This document shows positions 36,248 to 45,606 of a DNA stretch of 64,000 nucleotides, piece by piece. Every line of letters begins with the position of its first letter. The first letter of the stretch is position 1. The position numbers and the translations under genes were made by a program. The stretch comes from Desulfosoma caldarium (GTDB taxonomy: Bacteria > Desulfobacterota > Syntrophobacteria > Syntrophobacterales > DSM-9756): NCBI RefSeq assembly GCF_003751385.1, contig NZ_RJVA01000009.1, positions 1 through 64,000 on the forward strand. The letters run 5' to 3'. Below the pieces are notes generated by a model, which was not told the origin of the DNA, did no database searches, and was given only the letters and a program-made list of their open reading frames with translations.

Positions 36248-39200
36248 TTAAACAGCCTTTCCGTCATCTGCGGTCACGCCGGTTTTGAGTTTTTGGTGAC
36301 GCCGACGGTGAGATTCGAGGATTCTCGTAAGGTGCTTCCTGCGACCTTCTGTCAACCGAGTGAACCCATAATGCCGAAGCAGGGCTCGCGCCAGCGCCTC
36401 GTCATCAGGCGCGGGATCGGTCAATGAGGTTTGAATACGGTCGAGCACCAAGAACAGTTCTGACGGGGGAATCTCCAAAAGATCTCTCTGACCAGCGGGT
36501 CTTTCCCTAACTTTCGGGGCACCTGCGAGCCGTAAAACTTGTGAGTCAAGGGACCGGTCACCAAGTTCGTGTTCTACCACAATTTCCCCTTCCTTCTGCA
36601 TGCTGTACAGGATTCTATTCAGATGGCTTTTCACGTTTTTACCGGCACGGTGCAACGAAGGACAACCCTCTACGTATAGCCTGATGAGCAAACGCTTGGT
36701 GAGGGGGCCTTCTTTTTCTATTATCTGGCGCAGAGATGCTCGAACATCAGTGTCAGAAGCTTGACGCGGATCAGGGAAGCCGAATTGCTTCGAATGCTCC
36801 ACTAAGGGCTTGGAAGTTAGATTCTGTTTAATCTTGTTACGAACGTCCTCATCGGTGTCGCGACCTTCTGCCTGTGCCTTCTCTTCCTCGTCCGCGAGGG
36901 ATAACGTTTCTTTTACTAAAACGGTTGCATTCGACTCTTGGTTTATCTCACGCTCCTCTTCTCCAAGGGGCCGAATACCGAGTTCCTCGCACGCTTCAAC
37001 GATTCGGCGTACCGCGCTATCCCTGTCTGCGTAAAACTCCGACTCCCGAATGCGCACGAAGGTCCATCCAGCTCGCTCAAGTTGCCGCTGTCGGGCCATG
37101 TCATGGTCGAATCTTTCCGGTCCATGCCACGCTTCGCCATCACATTCTACAGCTAGGCGCCTGTCTAGCCCTTCCAGCACCAGATCGATGCGATAGCCAG
37201 CCACCTCAACTTGCGGGCGAAGCTGGTACTTTCTCCTCGAGAGTTCCAGCGCCACGTCGACCTCGAACCAGCTATCGTAGGGGTCAGGCGGTTCGAGGGG
37301 CTGCCGGTGTGACCGCTTCGCCTCTCGCTCCAGGCGGTCCAATTCCTCGTAAAGTACCTCCAGGGCTTGCTGGTCACGACTACTGTAGAAGAAGTTCAGA
37401 AGGCGCCAGCGCAAATCCTCCCGACTGAGATCGTGCTGCTGTACGCTGTGGAAAAGAAATACCTCATCTCGCGCCCGGCTCATGGCCACGTTGAAGCGCC
37501 TTTGGTCGGGAAGCCCCGTGAGGGCCCTGAAACGGTAATTGGGTGCAACGACAAGCGATAAAAAGATCACATCCCGCTGGTCGCCCTGAAAGGTAGCAGG
37601 GACTCCGCATCGGAGTTTCCTCTCTTTACGAACTTTAGGCTCGAGCACCTCGGCCAGTTTCTTTTCGATGAGCTCCGCTTGAGCATGCCCTTGAAGGACG
37701 ATGACTCCCATCGTCTTGCCTTCGTAGGCCTCGCTGTCGAGGCACTCCAGGATCTTCTCAACAATGGCTTCCCCCTCAGCGCGGTTGATGATCCGCTGGC
37801 CACTTCCTTCGCAGGCCCCTTGGGGCACAAACAACGCCTCAAGAGGTGGCAGCCTCTTCGGGGGAGGCTGGCGCAATGGGATCAGAGGGGCGTCTGTGTA
37901 ACACAAATCATTGCTGAAACGAATAATCTCGGGCACGCAGCGGAAATGCTCGCGAAGCGAGATCACGTTGCCGAAAGCTCGTTCGGCGTGGTCATAGAGG
38001 CTTGTGTCGGGCCGAAATTCGTCGCGGAATTGAAACTCCCGAAGATGATCACGGGCTAGACGCGCAATGTCCTCTTCGGAGACGCCCACCGCCTCGGGAC
38101 TATTCTGCTTATCGTCGCCAACAACAATGATGCGCTTTGCCAAAAGAAGCAGAGCCAGTGCCTCAATACCGGCCTGTGATGCCTCATCGACGATGACGGT
38201 GTCGAAGACTCCCGGTATTGAGTCCGTCGTTTCCCAGAGCTTATGCAGGGGCATGATCCAGGCCGGTATCCCTGGGATGCATGCCCTCAGATACTGGCGC
38301 GCTGATGTCCGGTGCCGATAGGCATATTTGCCCGTTCCTTTTCCGATGCGCGCAACCGCCCTCGTCCAGCTCGTAAGATTTTGTCTCGTTTGCTCGTCCA
38401 GCCTCACGAAAAACGCCCGCCAAGCTTTGAGCGCCGCCAGCTCTTCGATTTTCTTCTCGATTTTGCCTTGCAACCGCTGCCTTTTCTCGGCGAGGTCCTT
38501 GTAGTGCTCCGGATCTGTTACCTTGCCAAGCCAAGCTCTCGCAGCGGCCCAAGCCCATGCCTGTCCTAGCTGATGCAGGCGATTTTTCCACTCGGGTTGG
38601 CCTTGATTCGCTTGGATAAGGTCGACAAGCTCGGGGCACGTCTCTCGGAGGTTGTCGAGGAGCTGCTGATAATCCCGAAAGCGTTTCTTCTCCGTTTTGA
38701 GAGCCTCTCGTGTTTTCCACGCGGCGCTCCACCTCGCCGGGTCACGATTCTCGATGGCGTGGGTGAGCTCTGCCATGCAGGGGTGAGCACAGGACTGTGA
38801 AAGGCCTCGGATTGCACTGAGCCATGCTTCAAGCGGCGCACGTGCCTGATGTGCCTGGCGTAAAGCCTGTTCAGCTTCGATCAAGCGGCGCCATGTTGCG
38901 CGCTTACCGCGTTCTAAGAGGGTTACTCTCTTCTCGATGGGAACGACATCCAGAGCCGCGCGGTCGCAGGTTCTGAAGAGCTCCAAGAGCTGGCAGAGTG
39001 CTTTAACCAGGTCAGAAACCTCACCCGCCGCACGCCTAGGGTCGTCGGGTCCAGGGTCTGAAGCTGTGGGCCATACTGCATAAAACCGCTGAACGAGATC
39101 CCTTAATTCGAGGAATGCGAGCAGCATCTCGAGCGACTTGTCCTCGCGAGGTGCCTCTCCGCTAACTCGGCAAAGTTCTTCGATGTAGCGAGTGTTGCGC

Positions 39201-41476
39201 ACGACGCGAGGAGCAAGAACGCCCCAACCTCGCCAGCCACCATTCCTAAAGTGCTCTAGGCGTCGCCGGGTATCCGCCAACAGCTTCCCATTATCGATGT
39301 GGGAGGGTATGTCAATTTTCCCGGTGCCTGCGCGATCGCGTGCTACCAGCATCTCTTTAACGAGGTTGGCAGCTTCGCGTCCGAGCCGATCCCAACGGGC
39401 ATCTTGACCAACGAGCAAGTCTTTTAGGATTTCGCTTGTCAGGTTACCGAGTGTGTAACTGGCTCGTGTCGCCTGTTCTTCGAGTTGATTTAGAAATCTC
39501 CTGCAGGCCTCCAAGTTCGCTTCAGAAAACTGCTGAAATGCCCCCAATTGCTCTTCAGCCAGTCCAACGCGCTTGGATTTGGCTTCACTTTCCGCAGCGT
39601 TCAGTTTTTCGATCGCTTTCTCGAAATCACGAGGATCGGGAAGAGAGAAAGTCCCGATATCCAGGCGAAGCTCGTTCAAGCGCTCTTCGGTCAACGTGAC
39701 ATGAACGTCGGCAAGGAGCGCGATCTCTTCGGCCTGCAGAGGGCAGCGGCTGTGACCATCAACCAATTGTGGAAACCAGCCGTATGTCTCCGCTTCTTTC
39801 TCCAGCCGCCTGGCAATCTGGGCCGCAGTCCCGCTGTAGTCGCCGGGTAGCGTGTGCAAGTGGGTTTCAGCCTCGAGGAACTCGCGCAGTTGCCGGTCAA
39901 CTTTAGCGCTCTCGCCCTCCAGTTGCCCCAGTTCCCTCTCTAATCGTTCGATTTGGCGCTGAGCCCACTCCTCACCCTTCCATTCATTCTTCCGCGCAAG
40001 GATGTCTCGCACGTTATTTTCCAGGAGACGATGCTGGTCGCGGCTCGATCCAAAAGCAGGAACACAGAGATAACGGATCTCTTCAGGCAAAAGATCCCAC
40101 AGCACCGTCAATGCCTTTGGCGCATGGGCCGTGACAAGGACACGTTCACCTGTGGCCAGGAGATGGCAGATCAGATTGGCAATGGTGTGACTTTTCCCAG
40201 TTCCGGGTGGCCCCTTGACGAGCACATAGGGCTTGGTCCTAAGGCGTTCGGCAATCCGTCGCTGCTCGTCGTTTGTCGGGAGAGGGAAATAGAGCCGAGC
40301 GTCTGCATCGTCAAACCCAAAATTGGCGTCGGGTTCTCTGTCGGCAAGATCGCTCGATCGTCCCCCTTCACCAACAAAGCGCTTCCACGGTGCCGTCGTG
40401 GAAGGCACCGACTTGCCCTGGAAATTCTTCAAAAAACGGCTGATTAGTTCTTCATACGCCGTGGGGCGCCGCTCGCGGAGGACGAATGCAGGTGCATAGA
40501 TAATTCGAAATGTATCATCCGCCCGTTCAAGGGGCTCCCACGCGTCATCGATGACCTCAGCATCTGCGCTTTTCTTGTTGGCAATGATACGTAGAATCTG
40601 CGCGATGCTTGCCTTGTCCCAGGCCCGAACGTCAAGCTCCTTCAACCGATTTTCAAGATCGGTCCCGTCCAGACGGGGCCGGTCTTGGAGTTCCAACATA
40701 TCCAGTTCAATACGAAACTTCTCAAATGAGGCAGCCGGACCTACTGTAAGGACGCCTTGGGCCGCATCGAGACTAATTTCAGCAGGAGCCGTGAGAAGGT
40801 GGCGTTTGACGGTTGAGCCGGTCGAATCGCGCCACTGGAGGAGTCCTACCGACAGCAGCAGCTCGTAGCGCTCCTCGGCTTCCTCGATCCTCCGGCGCAT
40901 GAAGTCTATGTCTTCGTAGATGCGCTGGACCTCCCGCCAACGGCGCATTTCTTCGGCCCATGGCTGCCATTCCTTCAGGAGATATTCGAGCCAGGCATCC
41001 TGTACCTCAGGGTGATCCTCGAGGCGCCGGACCTCTGGAACTTTCTCAGTCAATCTGCGGCGATCTTCGGCGGGTGCATTGGGATCTAAGCTCCCTTTTT
41101 CGTCGAGGACGGTGATCTGCGGATTAAGACAGTCAAGAAGGTTCTCCGAGCTCCTATCCAGGTAGTCCTCCGGGCTGTTCTGAAATTTCTGGGGAACCCA
41201 GTCCCTAAGCACTATAGGCAGCGATGGAAACGCCGGCTTGGGCTTCTTTTGAACTTGGAGCCACAACTCGGGGACATCCTCCGGCTTGTCTGCGATAAAT
41301 GCCGACCTGCATGCATCCTTCCACGATTGAGGCAGGTCGCGAGGAAGGTCAGCGAGCCACAGGAGCTTGTCGCCGTTGCCGTAAGCCGTAACACGCTTCC
41401 GGCGAAGGGTAGCTGTCTCCCTCAGGAACTCAAGAAGAGCGACCGACTTTGCTTCCGTGTTTGCCAGGTCCAACAT
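36248..41476 (-). CDS. UPF1/DNA2-like SF1 helicase with Vsr/DUF559-type nuclease domain
   Basis: A 1742-residue protein. The first 400 residues are not recognised. Walker A (LVKGPPGTGKSHTIANLI) is near 422, then a long helical insertion, the DEAS box (TVIVDEASQAGIEALALLL) near 1094, motif III (VVGDDKQNS), TFQGDQRDVIFLSLV near 1300 and motif VI (FNVAMSRARDEVFLF) near 1325. Residues about 1420-1500 form a Vsr/DUF559-like nuclease (YRIDLVLEGLDRRLAVECDG, then AWHG and RQRQLERAGWTFVRI). A DUF3320-like helical tail ends it. Such proteins occur in defence islands as stand-alone or accessory effectors. GAGAGGA precedes the ATG closely. It is separate from the DISARM-like operon but on the same strand. 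Confidence 0.83.
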   Translation of the reverse strand: MLDLANTEAKSVALLEFLRETATLRRKRVTAYGNGDKLLWLADLPRDLPQSWKDACRSAFIADKPEDVPELWLQVQKKPKPAFPSLPIVLRDWVPQKFQNSPEDYLDRSSENLLDCLNPQITVLDEKGSLDPNAPAEDRRRLTEKVPEVRRLEDHPEVQDAWLEYLLKEWQPWAEEMRRWREVQRIYEDIDFMRRRIEEAEERYELLLSVGLLQWRDSTGSTVKRHLLTAPAEISLDAAQGVLTVGPAASFEKFRIELDMLELQDRPRLDGTDLENRLKELDVRAWDKASIAQILRIIANKKSADAEVIDDAWEPLERADDTFRIIYAPAFVLRERRPTAYEELISRFLKNFQGKSVPSTTAPWKRFVGEGGRSSDLADREPDANFGFDDADARLYFPLPTNDEQRRIAERLRTKPYVLVKGPPGTGKSHTIANLICHLLATGERVLVTAHAPKALTVLWDLLPEEIRYLCVPAFGSSRDQHRLLENNVRDILARKNEWKGEEWAQRQIERLERELGQLEGESAKVDRQLREFLEAETHLHTLPGDYSGTAAQIARRLEKEAETYGWFPQLVDGHSRCPLQAEEIALLADVHVTLTEERLNELRLDIGTFSLPDPRDFEKAIEKLNAAESEAKSKRVGLAEEQLGAFQQFSEANLEACRRFLNQLEEQATRASYTLGNLTSEILKDLLVGQDARWDRLGREAANLVKEMLVARDRAGTGKIDIPSHIDNGKLLADTRRRLEHFRNGGWRGWGVLAPRVVRNTRYIEELCRVSGEAPREDKSLEMLLAFLELRDLVQRFYAVWPTASDPGPDDPRRAAGEVSDLVKALCQLLELFRTCDRAALDVVPIEKRVTLLERGKRATWRRLIEAEQALRQAHQARAPLEAWLSAIRGLSQSCAHPCMAELTHAIENRDPARWSAAWKTREALKTEKKRFRDYQQLLDNLRETCPELVDLIQANQGQPEWKNRLHQLGQAWAWAAARAWLGKVTDPEHYKDLAEKRQRLQGKIEKKIEELAALKAWRAFFVRLDEQTRQNLTSWTRAVARIGKGTGKYAYRHRTSARQYLRACIPGIPAWIMPLHKLWETTDSIPGVFDTVIVDEASQAGIEALALLLLAKRIIVVGDDKQNSPEAVGVSEEDIARLARDHLREFQFRDEFRPDTSLYDHAERAFGNVISLREHFRCVPEIIRFSNDLCYTDAPLIPLRQPPPKRLPPLEALFVPQGACEGSGQRIINRAEGEAIVEKILECLDSEAYEGKTMGVIVLQGHAQAELIEKKLAEVLEPKVRKERKLRCGVPATFQGDQRDVIFLSLVVAPNYRFRALTGLPDQRRFNVAMSRARDEVFLFHSVQQHDLSREDLRWRLLNFFYSSRDQQALEVLYEELDRLEREAKRSHRQPLEPPDPYDSWFEVDVALELSRRKYQLRPQVEVAGYRIDLVLEGLDRRLAVECDGEAWHGPERFDHDMARQRQLERAGWTFVRIRESEFYADRDSAVRRIVEACEELGIRPLGEEEREINQESNATVLVKETLSLADEEEKAQAEGRDTDEDVRNKIKQNLTSKPLVEHSKQFGFPDPRQASDTDVRASLRQIIEKEGPLTKRLLIRLYVEGCPSLHRAGKNVKSHLNRILYSMQKEGEIVVEHELGDRSLDSQVLRLAGAPKVRERPAGQRDLLEIPPSELFLVLDRIQTSLTDPAPDDEALARALLRHYGFTRLTEGRRKHLTRILESHRRRHQKLKTGVTADDGKAV

Positions 41477-42254
41477 GCTATCCTCTCATGCTGTCTAACC
41501 GCACCGAGATCGGCCGCGCCGCCGCAGCCGGCGTAGGCTGGAGCGAGCCGTTAACCTCGCCAGCTCCAAAATCGTCCGAATCCACAATTTCAGGTGTGGT
41601 AGACGCTCTTTATCGTCCCCCATAGCAGTTAGTCATCTACGCCTAAGCAGAAACCGGTTCATCGATCTCTCATCGACGCGCCGTCTTTCCAAGTGACACA
41701 AGTGATTTTTGACGCCTTTCCGATGAAATTTGTTTGGCGAATCTCTAATGATCTCACACTATCTGAGAGGAGCAGTGAGCGATTTGTTGTCAACTTAGAA
41801 CGCCTCAAACACCACTCCCGCCAGCAACGCTTCAAGGCTCTAAGCCGCAATCAAATTAACTTTTGAACCTAACTCGTGATCTCTCATACGGGAATGGCTT
41901 CACCAACTGTAACGAATTCTACTTCTGGGCGCAAGGCTCTCTAGGGTACTTCGTCTACTCTTGGTTGAAACACTCGTTCCAAGCGTGAAGCCTATCTAAT
42001 CAGATTAAATAGCCCGACATCCTCTTCGAATACTACCAAAACATCTGGATCGCTGGATTGAATTCATTCCCCGCGAACCCAAGGCCCAAAGACCTAACCT
42101 CTTCTGACATTTTAACCTAAAGGTAATTCAGGCTTGAGTGTCTTAAGGGTCGTTAGATAGCGCTCTACAAACATCAAGTTTATCATGTGTACACCTCCCT
42201 ATCTCAGTGGGAAGCAGGCTAACAATGGTTACATGATTACCCCATAATACCTTT
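41477..42254. other. AT-rich non-coding stretch (about 780 bp)
   Basis: No reading frame here shows family-like composition. The composition is more AT-rich than the flanks from about 41600 to 42250. It is upstream of the SF1 helicase gene and would contain its promoter. I see no tRNA, integrase or clear att site. It looks like the right-hand margin of the defence island. Confidence 0.5.
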
Positions 42255-42416
42255 TCACGACGGAGGACGTGACGATAAAGGAAAAGCAAGAAGAACCTCC
42301 CCCTTTCGCTTTCGTGCGCGCCTTTTTTCATCACGGACGTTTCTGTAATAGAGGGTCGATCGACCCATCTTCAGGTATTGCGCCGCTTCAATGACTGTCG
42401 GCCACTTAGTTGCCAT
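42255..42416 (-). pseudogene. Excisionase/MerR-like helix-turn-helix fragment
   Basis: Minus-strand codons from the ATG at 42416 give KWPTVIEAAQYLKMGRSTLY, the helix-turn-helix of small excisionase-like DNA-binding domains. The recognition wing is lost because the frame then runs into an unrelated basic stretch. There is no good ribosome site. Probably the remnant of a mobile-element or toxin-antitoxin regulator. Confidence 0.55.
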
Positions 42417-42975
42417 CCATCGCCGATTCAAGCCCGTGCACGGGTCGGTGAAGGTACATCGATTAGGACGGGTTATTGTCTCACGTTCTTGCTTTAAAAA
42501 GAACGGCTTTGTCAAGCCTGGGTTCTGGATTTTGCGCAGGCCCCGGGGTGATTATTCGGTGGACACCTTGCGACGGTCTTGGGCGACCATCCAAAGCACC
42601 GGGCTCATGGGCTGATTGTGGGGTTCAGTCAAGGGCAGGGGCCGACCCTCCACCGGCAACAAGCGGATTCGTCGCAACATGACCGAAGAAGCCCATGGAG
42701 CTTTCGGCAGGGGATCGGTGGGTCCTGTTCAAGGATTGACTGCGCCATGGGGATCACGCGGCCCGGATGGTCATGGACAACGTTGCGGGGAGATGGCCAT
42801 GACGCCTTCACATGGCGGGACGGGGAGGTGTTTTGAGGCAAAGGGCATAGAAAGGTTCGTGGTGAAAATGAGCCCGGGTTTGTCCCTGCTTGCTTTAATG
42901 CACGTTTGGCCTGAAAAAGTAAAAAACTTCGGTTAGGATGATACACGGTTCCTGAAACGGTTAGGAGAGGATGAC
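42417..42975. other. Non-coding stretch upstream of the GTPase gene
   Basis: About 560 bases without a supportable gene: the short reading frames on both strands have no family-like composition. The only element I can point to is the GGAGAGG ribosome site at about 42964-42970 for the next gene. Its promoter must lie here but I cannot place it. Confidence 0.45.
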
Positions 42976-44307
42976 ATGGTGGAAAAGGTCATAATTATGG
43001 GGGCCGCCGGGCGGGATTTTCACAATTTTAACATTTACTTTCGCGGCAATCCTCGGTACCGCGTCGTGGCTTTTACCGCGGCGCAAATTCCGGACATCGA
43101 AGGACGCCATTACCCCCCGGAACTGGCAGGACCCGAATACCCTGCGGGCATCCCCATTTATGCCGAGGAAGACTTGGCGGCGCTCATTCGCGAGCATCGC
43201 ATCGATCTGGTGGCCTTTTCCTACAGCGACGTGCCCCACGTGGAGGTCATGCACAAGGCGTCGCTGGTTATGGCCGAAGGGGCCGATTTCATCCTGATCG
43301 GCGCCACCTACACGATGCTGCGCTCCACCAAGCCCGTCATCGCCGTGTGCGCCGTGCGCACCGGGTGCGGTAAGTCCCAAACGACCCGCAAGGTGTGCGA
43401 AATCCTTCGATCCCGCAATGTGCGCGTGGTGGCCGTGCGCCATCCCATGCCCTACGGCGATCTTCGGTCCCAAGTGGTGCAGCGGTTCGCCCGCTACGAG
43501 GATTTCGACCGCTTCCGGTGCACCATCGAAGAACGTGAAGAATACGAACCCCTGGTGGAACAGGGCATTACGGTCTACGCCGGGGTGGATTACAAAAAGA
43601 TTCTCGAAGAAGCGGAAAAGGAAGCGGACGTCATCGTCTGGGACGGAGGAAACAACGACACGCCCTTTTACTTTCCCGACGTCCACATCGTTTTGCTGGA
43701 CCCACACCGTCCCGGCCATGAACGGCTCTATTACCCCGGGGAGACAAACCTTCGCATGGCGCACATCGCCATCATCAACAAGGTGGACACGGCGTCCGCC
43801 GAAGGCATCGAGCTGGTGCGGCAAAACATTCAGGACATCGCCCCCACGGCCGACGTTCTTTTGGCCGAATCGCCCGTGATCGTTTCCGATCCTGAAAATA
43901 TTCGCAACAAGCGCATCGCCGTGGTGGAAGACGGCCCGACCCTCACCCACGGGGAAATGCCCACCGGAGCCGGCATGATTGCAGCCCGAAAGTATGAAGC
44001 CGCCTGCGTTGTGGACCCCAAGCCTTACGCCCGAGGAACTCTTCGAGATACCTACGCCCGTTACCCGCATATCGGACCGGTAGTGCCCGCCATGGGCTAC
44101 AGCCCACGGCAAATCGCCGATCTTCAAGAAACCCTCAATGCCGTACCCTGCGACCTGGTCCTCTTTGCCACGCCCATTCAGCTCACTCGCGTCGTCTCCC
44201 TCAAGCACCCCACCGTGCGCGTGCGCTACGAATACCGCGATCACGGCCGTCCCACTCTGGAAGAGGCCCTCATGCGCCGTCTTCCAAAAATCTTTGGCCG
44301 CCATTAA
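42976..44307 (+). CDS. Cyclic 2,3-diphosphoglycerate synthetase-like P-loop GTPase
   Basis: A 443-residue protein of the cyclic-2,3-diphosphoglycerate synthetase family. It has an N-terminal Rossmann-like region (VIIMGAAGRDFHNFN), a P-loop (VCAVRTGCGKSQTTRKV) near residue 133, VWDGGNNDTPFY near 225, and NKVD (IINKVDTAS) as a G4-type specificity motif near 275. In thermophilic archaea such enzymes make the solute cyclic 2,3-DPG. Bacterial relatives are widespread and their role is not settled. It is followed by carbamate kinase after 85 bases. I would not assign cDPG synthesis without biochemical evidence. Confidence 0.82.
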   Translation: MVEKVIIMGAAGRDFHNFNIYFRGNPRYRVVAFTAAQIPDIEGRHYPPELAGPEYPAGIPIYAEEDLAALIREHRIDLVAFSYSDVPHVEVMHKASLVMAEGADFILIGATYTMLRSTKPVIAVCAVRTGCGKSQTTRKVCEILRSRNVRVVAVRHPMPYGDLRSQVVQRFARYEDFDRFRCTIEEREEYEPLVEQGITVYAGVDYKKILEEAEKEADVIVWDGGNNDTPFYFPDVHIVLLDPHRPGHERLYYPGETNLRMAHIAIINKVDTASAEGIELVRQNIQDIAPTADVLLAESPVIVSDPENIRNKRIAVVEDGPTLTHGEMPTGAGMIAARKYEAACVVDPKPYARGTLRDTYARYPHIGPVVPAMGYSPRQIADLQETLNAVPCDLVLFATPIQLTRVVSLKHPTVRVRYEYRDHGRPTLEEALMRRLPKIFGRH

Positions 44308-44392
44308 GGCCCAACGAGTTCAAAGAGTCTTGAGACATTCGAAATGCTCTCTTGAGAGCCGCCTTTTGCCATTCCCAAGGACAGGAGAAACC

Positions 44393-45337
44393 GTGAACCC
44401 CGTCTTGACCCCACCTAAACCCGTGCTGCTCGTGGCCCTGGGCGGCAACGCCCTCATTCGCAAAGGGCAAAAGGGAACGATTGACGAACAATTTGCCAAT
44501 CTTCGCGTGCCCATGCGCCAGATCGCCCAACTCACGGCATCCTTTCGCATCATCATCACCCACGGCAACGGCCCTCAGGTGGGCAACCTCATGCTGCAGC
44601 AGGAATGCTGCTCGGACGTGCCCCGCTTGCCCCTGGAAATCCTCGTGGCCCAAACCCAAGGACAAATCGGCTACATGATCGAATCCACCCTGGACAGCGA
44701 ACTCATGGCCCTGGGCATCGTCACGCAAAAGTGCCTGGTGAGTCTCATCAGTTACGTGGTCGTGGATCCCCAGGACCCTGCCTTTGCCGATCCATCCAAA
44801 CCCGTGGGTCCTGTATACCCGGAAGAGTTGGTTCCGTCGCTGCCCTTTCCCGTAAAAAAAACGCCTAAAGGCTACCGTCGCGTGGTGGCGTCCCCCAAGC
44901 CCTTGACCATTGTGGAACAGAAGGAAATTCGGCACCTCATCGCCATGGACTTTGTGGTCATTTGCTGCGGCGGAGGGGGCATTCCCGTGATACGTGAGGG
45001 GCGAGGCTTTTGCGGCGTGGACGCCGTCATTGACAAGGACCTGGCCAGCGCCAAGCTGGCCCGCCAGGTGGGGGTGGACATCTTTTGCATCGCGACCGAT
45101 GTGCCAGGCGTGAATCTGGATTACGGCACACCTGGGCAACGCTTGCTGACGCGCCTTTCTGTGGACGACGCCCAACAGTTCCTCGCCCAGGGACAGTTTC
45201 CTCCAGGATCCATGGGTCCAAAGGTGGAAGCCGCCATCGAATTCGTTCGCGCCACAGGAAAACGGGCCGCCATCGGTCCCATCGAAGACATCGCGGGAAC
45301 GGTTGCCGGCACTCAGGGTACGCAGCTAACCCTGTAA
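44393..45337 (+). CDS. arcC: Carbamate kinase
   Basis: A 314-residue amino-acid-kinase-fold enzyme that interconverts carbamoyl phosphate plus ADP with carbamate plus ATP. Motifs: LVALGGNALIRKGQKGT at the start, IITHGNGPQVGNL, and VVICCGGGGIPVI near residue 190, followed by GVDAVIDKDLASAKLA and GSMGPKVEAA. Length is typical. The GTG start at 44393 is preceded by AGGAG; the frame extends upstream inside the GTPase gene but that part is a shadow. With an ornithine cyclodeaminase-like gene converging on it, it suggests energy capture from arginine/citrulline or ureido compounds, though no carbamoyltransferase is in the window. Confidence 0.93.
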   Translation: MNPVLTPPKPVLLVALGGNALIRKGQKGTIDEQFANLRVPMRQIAQLTASFRIIITHGNGPQVGNLMLQQECCSDVPRLPLEILVAQTQGQIGYMIESTLDSELMALGIVTQKCLVSLISYVVVDPQDPAFADPSKPVGPVYPEELVPSLPFPVKKTPKGYRRVVASPKPLTIVEQKEIRHLIAMDFVVICCGGGGIPVIREGRGFCGVDAVIDKDLASAKLARQVGVDIFCIATDVPGVNLDYGTPGQRLLTRLSVDDAQQFLAQGQFPPGSMGPKVEAAIEFVRATGKRAAIGPIEDIAGTVAGTQGTQLTL

Positions 45338-45606
45338 CCTTGACGCGCACCTTTGTCCTTGCAGGCGCCGCTTGACACCCCCCCGCAGTGCACCTGAACC
45401 ATCGGCGATCTCAAGACCGGGAATTTGCGGGCCACGCCGAAGCCGCGCACACCGCGAGGTGACCGTGTGCCGGCAAAGACAGCCTTGTGACAGCGGGGCC
45501 GACCGCCATACGGGATCGCGCCATGTAACGGAAGATATTCAAACGCTGCAAGCCTCGATGTGACATCGCGCCTTTCGGCAATTTCCCAAGACCCTCGCGG
45601 GACATT

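Noticed and set aside
36226-36252. attC-like end (GGCTGGCGTTAAAC) between the membrane protein and SF1 helicase genes, with RYYYAAC-like motifs near 41495 and 55750
   Set aside because: Only one half of an attC site can be matched at each place, there is no integrase, and the genes are not cassette-like in orientation.
42629-42946. Minus-strand frame of about 105 codons upstream of the GTPase gene
   Set aside because: No ribosome site, no recognisable motif and a composition typical of a chance frame.
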